DNA from: Xanthomonas melonis
Lineage (GTDB): Bacteria; Pseudomonadota; Gammaproteobacteria; Xanthomonadales; Xanthomonadaceae
DNA: 64,000 nucleotides
Assembly (NCBI RefSeq): GCF_020783655.1
Contig: NZ_JAJGQH010000006.1
Location: 62,001 to 126,000 of the forward strand
Reading direction: 5' to 3'
The translations under genes were made by a program, and so were the position numbers. The notes beneath the pieces were generated by a model. It saw nothing but the letters and a program-made list of their open reading frames with translations. It did no database searches and had not been told where the DNA came from. The first letter of the stretch is position 1, and every line of letters begins with the position of its first letter. Below are positions 56,425 through 64,000 of the stretch, piece by piece.

Positions 56425-57966
56425 CTAGGTGATCGGCGCAGGGTTGAACAAGGCCAGGTCGTTGTGCAGGCGATGCTGCTCGGTCCAGGTGCGTTGGCCG
56501 CTGGCCACGTCCAGATAGCGCTGGAACAACTCCCAGCCCAGTTCCTCCAGCGTCTTGGCTCCCGTGGCCACGCCGCCGGCATCGATGTCCATCAGGTCGG
56601 ACCAGCGCTGCGCCAGCTCGCTGCGGGTAGCGACCTTGATCACCGGCACCATGCCCAGGCCGTACGGGGTACCGCGCCCGGTGGTGAACACATGCAGGTT
56701 CATGCCGGCGGCCACCTGCAGCGTGCCGCAGACGAAATCGCTGGCCGGGGTCGCGCAATACTGCAGGCCACGCCCCTTAACCCGCTCGCCGGGTGGTACC
56801 ACGCCGTTGATCGCCGACGAGCCGGATTTGGCGATCGACCCCATCGCCTTCTCGACGATATTGGCCAGCCCGCCCTTCTTGTTGCCCGGGGTGGTGTTGG
56901 CGCTGCGATCGGCCTGCCCGCGCGCCAGATAGGCATCGTACCAGGCCATTTCGCGTACCAGCGCCCTGGCCACATCGGCATTGGCCGCACGTGGCACCAG
57001 CAGATGGATGCCGTCGCGCACTTCGGTGTTCTCCGAAAACATCACCGTGGCGCCTGCACGCACCAGCAGATCGGCTGCCACGCCCAGCCCCGGGTTGGCG
57101 GTGACGCCGGAAAACGCGTCGCTGCCGCCGCATTGCATGCCCACCACCAGTTCGCTGGCCGGCACGGTTTCGCGGCGACGCCGGTCCAGATGGCGCAGGC
57201 GTTCCTCGGCCATGGCCATGATCGAGCCGACCATGTCGGCAAAGCCCAGGCTGGCTTCCTGCAGGCGGTAGACGTCGCTGTCGTCATCGGTGGCGTCGTC
57301 GGGCAGCAGCCGCTCGGGAGCGAGTTTTTCGCAGCCCAGCCCGACGATCAACGCCTGCCCGCCGAAGTTGGGGCTGCGCGCGATGTTGCGCAGCGTGCGG
57401 ATGGGAATGATGGCCTCCGGCGCGGTGATCGCCACGCCGCACCCGTAGACATGATTGACCGCCACCACATCGTCGACGTTGGGATATTTGGGCAGCAGCT
57501 CGGTGCGAATGCGCTCCACCGCGTGACCGAGCACGCCGACCACGCACTGCACACTGGTCATGATGCCCAGGATGTTGCGCGTGCCCACGCTGCCATCGCG
57601 GTTGCGGTAGCCCTGGAAGGTGTAGCCATCCAAGGGCTCGGGTGCGGGCGTCGGCTGCAGCGACAAATCCAGCGCGGCCAGCTCGGGCGCTTCGGGCATC
57701 GCCAGCAATTGCTCGCTCACCCAGGCCCCGCGTGCGATGTCGGCATTGGCGGTGCCGATCACCGCACCCAGGCGTATCACCGGCGCGCCCGCGGACAGGT
57801 CCTCCAGCGCCATCTTGTGGCCCTGCGGAATGTGCTCGATGGCAGTCACCCCATCAGGAAAACCGGCGCCGGCGGGCGCACCGCCGTCGTTGACGACGAT
57901 GGCGACATTGTCGCGCGCATGGGCGCGGATGCTGAGCCAGGGCATGGCGTGCGGGATTGCGGACAT
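56425..57966 (-). CDS. garD: Galactarate dehydratase
   Basis: 513 residues. The N-terminal SAF domain and the large catalytic domain match E. coli GarD almost motif for motif: [75 protein letters not shown] and the C-terminal LFNPAPIT. It converts galactarate to 5-dehydro-4-deoxyglucarate. It is last in the aldarate operon; ATG 57966 follows an AAGGTAG site. The related altronate dehydratase UxaA is less likely, given the SAF-containing length and neighbours. Confidence 0.92.
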   Translation of the reverse strand: MSAIPHAMPWLSIRAHARDNVAIVVNDGGAPAGAGFPDGVTAIEHIPQGHKMALEDLSAGAPVIRLGAVIGTANADIARGAWVSEQLLAMPEAPELAALDLSLQPTPAPEPLDGYTFQGYRNRDGSVGTRNILGIMTSVQCVVGVLGHAVERIRTELLPKYPNVDDVVAVNHVYGCGVAITAPEAIIPIRTLRNIARSPNFGGQALIVGLGCEKLAPERLLPDDATDDDSDVYRLQEASLGFADMVGSIMAMAEERLRHLDRRRRETVPASELVVGMQCGGSDAFSGVTANPGLGVAADLLVRAGATVMFSENTEVRDGIHLLVPRAANADVARALVREMAWYDAYLARGQADRSANTTPGNKKGGLANIVEKAMGSIAKSGSSAINGVVPPGERVKGRGLQYCATPASDFVCGTLQVAAGMNLHVFTTGRGTPYGLGMVPVIKVATRSELAQRWSDLMDIDAGGVATGAKTLEELGWELFQRYLDVASGQRTWTEQHRLHNDLALFNPAPIT

Positions 57967-58002
57967 CACGGGGCTACCTTGCAGAACATGGGGTGGAATG
58001 CG

Positions 58003-59274
58003 TTAGCGATCGGGGCTGTCGAACTGGCGCCGGTACTGCAGGATCAGGCGGTTCTCATCGACATTGCGCTGGTAATTGGAACGGAAGGTGCCGTTGAACC
58101 AGATCAGGCTCAGATGCTTGAAGCGTTCGCCCTGGAATTGATAGGTGGTCAGGATGTCGCGTGCCCACTCGCGGCCTTCGCCGGCATAGGTGGCCGGCCG
58201 TGCATTGTCGCCGCTGATGTAGCGCGCCATGACGCTGAGACCGGGAATGCCGATGCTGTCGCCATCGATGTTGTAGCGCAGCTGCCAGCTGCGCTCGCCG
58301 CGTTCGAGGAAATCGTTGATGAAGGTCCAGTTGAAGACATTGCCGTCGGTGCCGCCCGGCCACGGCATGGCGCTGGGCCCGGACAGCCTCTGGTAGCCCA
58401 CGCCGAATTCATGGCCGCCGGTGCGCCAGGACACCATGCTGCTGAACATGCGGTTGTCGATCGGGCCGGCACGCGACTGGCCGACGTCGTCGGTGCGGAA
58501 GTAACGCAGATCCACCCGCAGCCGGTCCTTGCCGAACATGTGGGTCTGGATCAGGTTGTAGAGCTGTTGGCGATAGATGTCCTGCATCAAGGCGCCCTGA
58601 TAGCGCAGCTGGGTGCCCGGGGCCAGCGCGTAGGTCGCAGAGAACAGATTGAACGCATCCGAATCCGGCGTACCCGGAAAGCGCCGGTTCTTGTTGGCCA
58701 GGGTGATCGGCACGCGCGAATCGCCGTCGCGATACCAGGCGCTGGTGAAGCGGGCCAGCAGCAGATCGAGCTTGGGCACGTCCTTGGATTCCAGCGTCAC
58801 GCCCTGGAAGGTCTCCGGCATGATGCGGGTGATGCTGGCGCGCACCAGCGGTTCGTTGGGAATGAAGCTGCCCCATTTCAGCTCGGTCTGCGAGGCGCGC
58901 AGTTTGAGCGTGGGCGCCACACGCACCAATGCATGCTGCGCGGTGCCGTCGTCGTTGTTGGGAAGCAGGCCGGTGCCGCCTTCCGCGCGCACGCCATCCA
59001 GCTTGAAATCGCCGATCCCCAGCAGATCCAGACCCGCACCGACCGGGCCGCGGGTGTAGCCGCTCCTGGCGTCGATCACGAAGCCCTGCGCCCATTCGGC
59101 GCGCTTGCCCTGCCCTTCGCCGCTGCGGAAGTCGCGGTTGTAGTAGAAATTGAGCGCGGTGACCTCGGCGGTGGCGCCATTCCAGAACCCCTCATCCGGC
59201 TGTTGCGCACGCGCACGCCCGGCCGCACCGACCACCAGCAGCGCCGCGCCGCTGATTGCCATCATGCTTTTCAT
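58003..59274 (-). CDS. OprD-family outer-membrane porin
   Basis: 423 residues. The signal peptide is about 1-22. OprD pattern: GFWNGATAEVTALNFYYNRDFR, AEWAQGFVIDARSGYTRGPVGAGLDLLG, LKWGSFIPNEPLV, QLYNLIQTHMFG, and the NVDENRLILQYRRQF terminal strand. Specific porins of this family take up organic acids; here aldarates are the likely substrate from the operon. ATG 59274 is chosen because the signal peptide starts there. It sits between gudD and garD. Confidence 0.87.
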   Translation of the reverse strand: MKSMMAISGAALLVVGAAGRARAQQPDEGFWNGATAEVTALNFYYNRDFRSGEGQGKRAEWAQGFVIDARSGYTRGPVGAGLDLLGIGDFKLDGVRAEGGTGLLPNNDDGTAQHALVRVAPTLKLRASQTELKWGSFIPNEPLVRASITRIMPETFQGVTLESKDVPKLDLLLARFTSAWYRDGDSRVPITLANKNRRFPGTPDSDAFNLFSATYALAPGTQLRYQGALMQDIYRQQLYNLIQTHMFGKDRLRVDLRYFRTDDVGQSRAGPIDNRMFSSMVSWRTGGHEFGVGYQRLSGPSAMPWPGGTDGNVFNWTFINDFLERGERSWQLRYNIDGDSIGIPGLSVMARYISGDNARPATYAGEGREWARDILTTYQFQGERFKHLSLIWFNGTFRSNYQRNVDENRLILQYRRQFDSPDR

Positions 59275-59350
59275 TGCTCGGTTCTCCACCTGCGGTGAAC
59301 TCATGGCCATGCGCTGCTGCCGACGATCCGGCAGCAGGCATCGGTGCGCC

Positions 59351-60706
59351 TCAACGCACCAGGCACGGCCGCTTGTTGTCGAAGACCCAGTCGGGGATCA
59401 GCGCCTGCATGGCCGCCGCATCGTCGCGCGCGCCAAGGCTCAGGCGTTGATAGGTGCGATGCGCCGCTTCCAATGCATCCATGTCCAGTTCCACCCCCAG
59501 GCCGGGCCTGGTCGGCAACTGGATCTGGCCGCCTGCAATCTGCAGGGGATTGCGTGTGAGCCGCTGGCCGTCCTGCCAGATCCAGTGCGTATCGATGGCC
59601 GTCACCTTGCCCGGTGCTGCAGCCGCCACGTGGGTGAACATCGCCAGCGAGATATCGAAATGGTTGTTGGAGTGCGAGCCCCAGGTCAGGCCCCAGTCAC
59701 GACATAGCTGCGCTACCCGCACCGAGCCCTGCAAGGTCCAGAAATGCGGGTCGGCCAACGGGATGTCCACCGACTGCAGTTGGATCGCATGCCCCATCTG
59801 GCGCCAGTCGGTGGCGATCATGTTGGTGGCGGTCGGCAGACCGGTGGCGCGACGGAACTCGGCCATGATCTCGCGCCCGGAATAGCCCTGTTCTGCCCCG
59901 CACGGATCCTCGGCATAGGCCAGCACGCCATGCATGTCGCGGCACAGCGCAATGGCTTGCTGCAACGACCATGCGCCGTTGGGATCCAGGGTGATGCGTG
60001 CCTGCGGAAAGCGTGCATGCAGCGCGCGGATCGCCTCGATTTCGTCTTCGCCGCGCAGTACGCCGCCCTTGAGCTTGAAATCGCGGAAGCCGTATTTTTC
60101 GTAGGCTGCTTCGGCCAGCCGCACCACGGCGGCAGGCGTCAATGCTTCCTGGTCGCGCACGGCTTCCCAGGCATCGGTGGCAGCGCTGCCGTCGCGATAA
60201 TCGAGCCCGGTCTTGCGGCGGTCGCCGATGAAGAATAGATAGCCCAGCACATCCACCGCATCGCGCTGCTGGCCTTCGCCGAGCAGTGCGGCGACCGGCT
60301 GATCCAGGAATTGCCCGAGCAGGTCCAGCAGTGCGGATTCGATCGCGGTCACCGCATGGATGGTGATGCGCAGGTCGAAGGTCTGCAGACCGCGCCCGGC
60401 GCTGTCTCGGTCGGCGAAGGCGGTGCGCACCTGATTGAGGATGCGCTGGTAATCGGCGATGGACCGGTCGCGGATCAGCGCTGCCGCTTCGTTCAACAGG
60501 CCGGCGATGGCGTCGCCGCCCGGCACCTCGCCCGCGCCGATGCGCCCGGACGAGTCACGCAGCACCAGCACGTTGCGGGTGAAATACGGCGCATGCGCGC
60601 CACTGAGGTTCAGCAGCATGCTGTCCTGGCCGGCAACCGGCACCACGCGGATCTCGGTGATGCGCGGCGTGGTACCGATGTTTGCAGGTGACGTATGGAT
60701 ATTCAT
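59351..60706 (-). CDS. gudD: Glucarate dehydratase
   Basis: 451 residues, enolase superfamily, close to E. coli GudD (446). Motifs are [17 protein letters not shown] (the catalytic KxK region), [11 protein letters not shown] (metal-binding Asp), [27 protein letters not shown] and [14 protein letters not shown] with the catalytic His. It dehydrates D-glucarate to 5-dehydro-4-deoxyglucarate. ATG 60706 begins [11 protein letters not shown]. Confidence 0.93.
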   Translation of the reverse strand: MNIHTSPANIGTTPRITEIRVVPVAGQDSMLLNLSGAHAPYFTRNVLVLRDSSGRIGAGEVPGGDAIAGLLNEAAALIRDRSIADYQRILNQVRTAFADRDSAGRGLQTFDLRITIHAVTAIESALLDLLGQFLDQPVAALLGEGQQRDAVDVLGYLFFIGDRRKTGLDYRDGSAATDAWEAVRDQEALTPAAVVRLAEAAYEKYGFRDFKLKGGVLRGEDEIEAIRALHARFPQARITLDPNGAWSLQQAIALCRDMHGVLAYAEDPCGAEQGYSGREIMAEFRRATGLPTATNMIATDWRQMGHAIQLQSVDIPLADPHFWTLQGSVRVAQLCRDWGLTWGSHSNNHFDISLAMFTHVAAAAPGKVTAIDTHWIWQDGQRLTRNPLQIAGGQIQLPTRPGLGVELDMDALEAAHRTYQRLSLGARDDAAAMQALIPDWVFDNKRPCLVR

Positions 60707-60725
60707 CAGGATTCTCCGAAGACGA

Positions 60726-62126
60726 TCAACGCGGTGCGGGCATGGAGACAGGCGCGGCCGGGCCACCCGGGGGGGCCTTCAGTTCCACGCGCTTGATCTC
60801 GCCCACCACGACCAGATAGGACACCACCGCCAGCAGGGCATTGAGCCCGACGAAGACCAGCGCCCATTCGAAGGTGCCGGTGGTGGAGACGATGTAGCCG
60901 ATGACAATTGGCGTGGTGATGCCGGCGATATTGCCGAAGGTATTGAACAGGCCACCGGACAGGCCGGCGATCTCCTTGGGCGAGGTATCGGCCACCACTG
61001 CCCAGCCCAGCGCCCCGATGCCCTTGCCGAAGAAGGCCAGCGCCATCAGCCCGACCACCATCCATTCGGCCTGCACGTAATTGCAGCCGATCATCGTCAC
61101 CGACATCAGCATGCCGATCACGATGGGTGTCTTGCGCGCGACAGTGAGCGAATAGCCGCGCCGGACCATGCGGTCGGAAACGAACCCGCCCAGGACGCCG
61201 CCGACGAAGCCGCAGACCGCCGGCAGCGAGGCGACGAAACCCGCCTCCAGGATCGACATGCCGCGCTCCTTGACCAGGTACACCGGGAACCAGGTCAGGA
61301 AGAAGTAGGTCAGCGTGGTAATGCAGTACTGGCCGATGTACACGCCCAGCAGCATGCGGTTGCATAGCAACTGTTTGGCGTAATGCCATTGCGTGCCCTT
61401 GGGCTGGCTGCCGGGCGTGGGGCGCTGTTCCATGTCCACCAGCGCACCGTTGGCCTGGATGTAGTGCAACTCCTGCGCGGACAGGCGGGGATGCTCGCGC
61501 GGCGCGTAGATGGTCTTGCGCCACAGCAGGGCCAGCAGCACGCCCACCCCGCCCATCACCAGGAACACATGCTCCCAGCCCCAGGCATGCACCAGCCAGC
61601 CCATCAGCGGCGCGAACGCCACCGTGGCGAAGTACTGCGCGGAATTGAAGATGGATGCGGCCAGGCCGCGTTCGGCGGTGGGGAACCAGGCCGCCACGAT
61701 GCGGCTGTTGCCGGGAAACGACGGCGCTTCGGCGATGCCGACCAGAAAGCGCAGCGCGAACAGCGTGGTCACCGCCCAGGTCACCGGCACCCAGCCGATG
61801 AAGCCCTGCAAGACGGTGAACAACGACCAGATCAGCAGCGACAGCCCGTACACGCGGCGCGAGCCGAAGCGATCGAGCAACCAGCCGCCGGGAATCTGCC
61901 CGGCCACATAGGCCCAGCCGAATGCGGAGAAGATGAAGCCCATCTGCAGCGCATCGATGCCCAGGGCGTCCTGGACCGCGGAACCGGCGATGGACAAGGT
62001 GGCGCGATCGGCATAGTTGATCGTGGTCACCACGAACAACATCAGCAGGATCAGATAACGCCTGCGCGGAACTGTCGGTGCGCCGACCGGCGTCGAACCG
62101 ACCGCTTTTGAATCGATAGCCATCAT
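60726..62126 (-). CDS. gudP: MFS aldarate transporter (GudP-like)
   Basis: 466 residues with about 12 membrane helices. It has the anion:cation symporter family layout: [44 protein letters not shown] (the A-motif), and [23 protein letters not shown]. It imports glucarate or galactarate. Its start is at ATG 62126 or 62123 behind AGGAAC. It is separated from gudD by 19 bp. Confidence 0.87.
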   Translation of the reverse strand: MMAIDSKAVGSTPVGAPTVPRRRYLILLMLFVVTTINYADRATLSIAGSAVQDALGIDALQMGFIFSAFGWAYVAGQIPGGWLLDRFGSRRVYGLSLLIWSLFTVLQGFIGWVPVTWAVTTLFALRFLVGIAEAPSFPGNSRIVAAWFPTAERGLAASIFNSAQYFATVAFAPLMGWLVHAWGWEHVFLVMGGVGVLLALLWRKTIYAPREHPRLSAQELHYIQANGALVDMEQRPTPGSQPKGTQWHYAKQLLCNRMLLGVYIGQYCITTLTYFFLTWFPVYLVKERGMSILEAGFVASLPAVCGFVGGVLGGFVSDRMVRRGYSLTVARKTPIVIGMLMSVTMIGCNYVQAEWMVVGLMALAFFGKGIGALGWAVVADTSPKEIAGLSGGLFNTFGNIAGITTPIVIGYIVSTTGTFEWALVFVGLNALLAVVSYLVVVGEIKRVELKAPPGGPAAPVSMPAPR

Positions 62127-62241
62127 CGTTCCTCACCTATGACGATGGAAGCGCGTCGCGCTTCGGTACTCCAAGTGGGCCTGTGACTGGCGTGCCGGAC
62201 CCTCCTCCGGCACGCCTCAGGCAAGGTTGCAGGCGGCTCGG

Positions 62242-63822
62242 TCAGTCGTGCCCCAATGCGCCGTCCACGCGCCGCCACAGACCCAGCGGATTGTCGTGCG
62301 CCACCGCCGCCGGCAGCAGCGCCGCCGGCAGGTCCTGGTAGCAGACCGGGCGCAGGAAGCGATCGATCGCCAGCGTGCCCACCGAGGTGCTGCGGCTGTC
62401 GGAGGTGGCCGGGAACGGGCCGCCATGCACCATGGCGTGGCAGACCTCCACGCCGGTGGGCCAGTCGTTGACCAGGATGCGCCCGGCCTTGCGCTCCAGC
62501 ACCGGCAACAGCGCGCTCGCCAATTCGGTGTCGCCCTCGTCCATGTGCAAGGTGGCAGTGAGCTGGCCCTCCAGCCGTTCGCTCAATGCACGCAACTGGG
62601 CGATGTCCTTGCAGCGCACCAGCAGCGAAGACGCTCCGAACACTTCGGCCTGCAGTGCTTCGTCGGCCAGGAAGGCATCGGCATCGGTGCCGAACAACGC
62701 CGCCGGGCAACGCCCGGTATCTGCCGCCGCGCCACGCGCCAGCGTGGCGACCTGCGGATGCGCGCTCAGACGCTGCACGCCTTGCGCATAGGCCTGGCCG
62801 ATGCCGGCAGTGAGCATCGCCGCCGGCGCTACCTCCTGCAGCGTTTGGGTGACGGAAGCGACAAACGCATCCAGCGCTGGCGAATCGATCGCCAGCAGCA
62901 GGCCGGGATTGGTGCAGAACTGTCCCGCCCCCAGGGTGAGCGAGCCGACGAAGGCCTTGCCCAGGGCCGGCGCGCGCGCCTGCAGCGCCTGCGGCAACAG
63001 ATACACCGGGTTGATCGCGCTCATTTCCGCATACACCGGAATCGGCTCGCGTCGCGCTGCGGCGATCTTGACCAGGGCCATCCCGCCGGCACGCGAGCCG
63101 GTGAATCCCACCGCCTTGATGCGTGAGTCGGCCACCAGCTGCGCGCCGATCCCGATCCCGGCATCGAACAGCAGCGAGAACACGCCTTCCGGCAAGCCGC
63201 ACTGCGCTACCGCGGCCTGGATCGCGCGGCCCACCAGCTCGGAGGTGCCCGGATGCGCGCCATGCGCCTTGACCACCACCGGGCAACCGGCTGCCAGGGC
63301 GGAGGCGGTATCGCCGCCGGCCACCGAGAACGCCAGCGGAAAGTTGCTGGCACCGAACACCGCCACCGGCCCCAGCGCGATATGGCGCTGGCGCAGATCC
63401 GCACGTGGCAGCGGCGTGCGCTGCGGCATGGCCGGATCGATGCGGGCCTGCAGCCAGCTGCCTTCGCGCACCACGTTGGCGAACAGCCGCAGCTGCCCCA
63501 CGGTGCGCCCGCGCTCGCCTTCCAGCCGTGCGCGTGGCAGCCCGCTTTCGCGCATGGCACGTTCGATCAATGCATCGCCCAAGGCCAGGATCTGCTCGGC
63601 GATGCTCTCCAGAAAGCCGGCACGCACCTCCAGCGCGGTTTCGCGGTAGGCATCGAATGCGGCATGCGCCAGCGCACAGGCCTGCTCGAGATCCTGCGCG
63701 CTGGCCGAGGCGAACACCGGCTGCAGCGCTTCGCCGCTGGCGGCATCCAGCCCCTGGAATGTCGCACCGGCGCCGGGCACGCTGCGCTGGCCGATCAACG
63801 ATTCACCCTGGATGGCATGCAT
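62242..63822 (-). CDS. Alpha-ketoglutaric semialdehyde dehydrogenase
   Basis: 526 residues of the aldehyde dehydrogenase superfamily, aldarate subgroup. Features are [30 protein letters not shown] (cofactor loop), [13 protein letters not shown] (general base Glu region) and [10 protein letters not shown] with the nucleophilic Cys. It oxidises 2,5-dioxopentanoate to 2-oxoglutarate, the last step of the pathway. Its ATG overlaps the stop codon of the upstream dehydratase gene by one base. Confidence 0.88.
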   Translation of the reverse strand: MHAIQGESLIGQRSVPGAGATFQGLDAASGEALQPVFASASAQDLEQACALAHAAFDAYRETALEVRAGFLESIAEQILALGDALIERAMRESGLPRARLEGERGRTVGQLRLFANVVREGSWLQARIDPAMPQRTPLPRADLRQRHIALGPVAVFGASNFPLAFSVAGGDTASALAAGCPVVVKAHGAHPGTSELVGRAIQAAVAQCGLPEGVFSLLFDAGIGIGAQLVADSRIKAVGFTGSRAGGMALVKIAAARREPIPVYAEMSAINPVYLLPQALQARAPALGKAFVGSLTLGAGQFCTNPGLLLAIDSPALDAFVASVTQTLQEVAPAAMLTAGIGQAYAQGVQRLSAHPQVATLARGAAADTGRCPAALFGTDADAFLADEALQAEVFGASSLLVRCKDIAQLRALSERLEGQLTATLHMDEGDTELASALLPVLERKAGRILVNDWPTGVEVCHAMVHGGPFPATSDSRSTSVGTLAIDRFLRPVCYQDLPAALLPAAVAHDNPLGLWRRVDGALGHD

Positions 63823-64000
63823 CAGCGGCGTCCTCCGATCAGTTGCTTGAGCTGCGCCGATTCGGCCTCGGTCAGATCCGCCAGCGGCGTACGCACCGGC
63901 CCGGCCGGGCGGCCGACCGCGCGCATGCCGGCCTTGACGATGGACACCGCATAGCCGGCGCGGCGATTGCGCAGCACCGTGTACGGCAGCACGAAATCGT
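63822..64000 (-). CDS. kdgD: 5-dehydro-4-deoxyglucarate dehydratase, C-terminal fragment at window edge
   Basis: The last 59 codons of a gene running off the right edge. The translation [20 protein letters not shown], then [19 protein letters not shown] and the final KQLIGGRR, matches the C-terminus of KdgD-type decarboxylating dehydratases of the DHDPS superfamily. It would make 2,5-dioxopentanoate, the substrate of the dehydrogenase that follows. Its TGA overlaps the next ATG. Confidence 0.82.
   Translation of the reverse strand, partial: DFVLPYTVLRNRRAGYAVSIVKAGMRAVGRPAGPVRTPLADLTEAESAQLKQLIGGRR

Overview
The window is high-GC (mostly about 65% by eye) gammaproteobacterial chromosome. Gene content, protein sequences and the style of the intergenic repeats point to Xanthomonas or a very close relative. 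That assignment rests on recognition, not on a search. I see no rRNA, tRNA, CRISPR array or intact mobile element. One small transposase remnant is present.

Layout, left to right. 0.5-6.7 kb: an orphan GAF sensor kinase, an orphan leftward terminator, then sulfur assimilation genes (cysB divergent from cysG-cysK) and a small membrane methyltransferase. 6.9-32.3 kb: a macrodomain hydrolase, then central carbon genes on the minus strand (fba, pyk, a HAD phosphatase with pgk, gapA, and tkt much further right). The block between gapA and tkt, mostly plus strand, holds small exported proteins, two OmpW-type outer-membrane proteins, an S1/P1 nuclease, an MBL hydrolase, modABC, an acetyl-CoA hydrolase/transferase family protein, two cell-wall enzymes (L,D-transpeptidase and M23 peptidase), a LysR regulator and a Fur-box-preceded siderophore receptor. 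32.5-41.4 kb: a dicarboxylate symporter and the complete moxR-DUF58-DUF4381-batA-batBC-batD operon. 41.8-49.5 kb: pilMNOPQ divergent from PBP1a. 49.7-56 kb: a conserved hypothetical, citrate synthase, L31 type B, a nucleoside hydrolase, recG and ridA. 56.4-64 kb: a galactarate/glucarate catabolic operon (kdgD fragment, semialdehyde dehydrogenase, gudP, gudD, OprD-type porin, garD) that should feed aldarates into 2-oxoglutarate.

Most of the window is ordinary housekeeping. The less ordinary signals are: (1) a family of period-7 GGGANNC arrays, arranged as inverted pairs between co-directional genes at three loci, one of which supplies the C-terminal codons of the symporter; (2) an abrupt low-GC tract covering the 3' half of pilQ and the adjoining spacer, suggesting a mosaic gene; (3) a ~102-bp nested palindromic element with 20-bp terminal inverted repeats plus a diverged inverted copy 220 bp away; (4) a strong leftward terminator with no gene in front of it; (5) CysG and ModC proteins that each lack a domain normally present.
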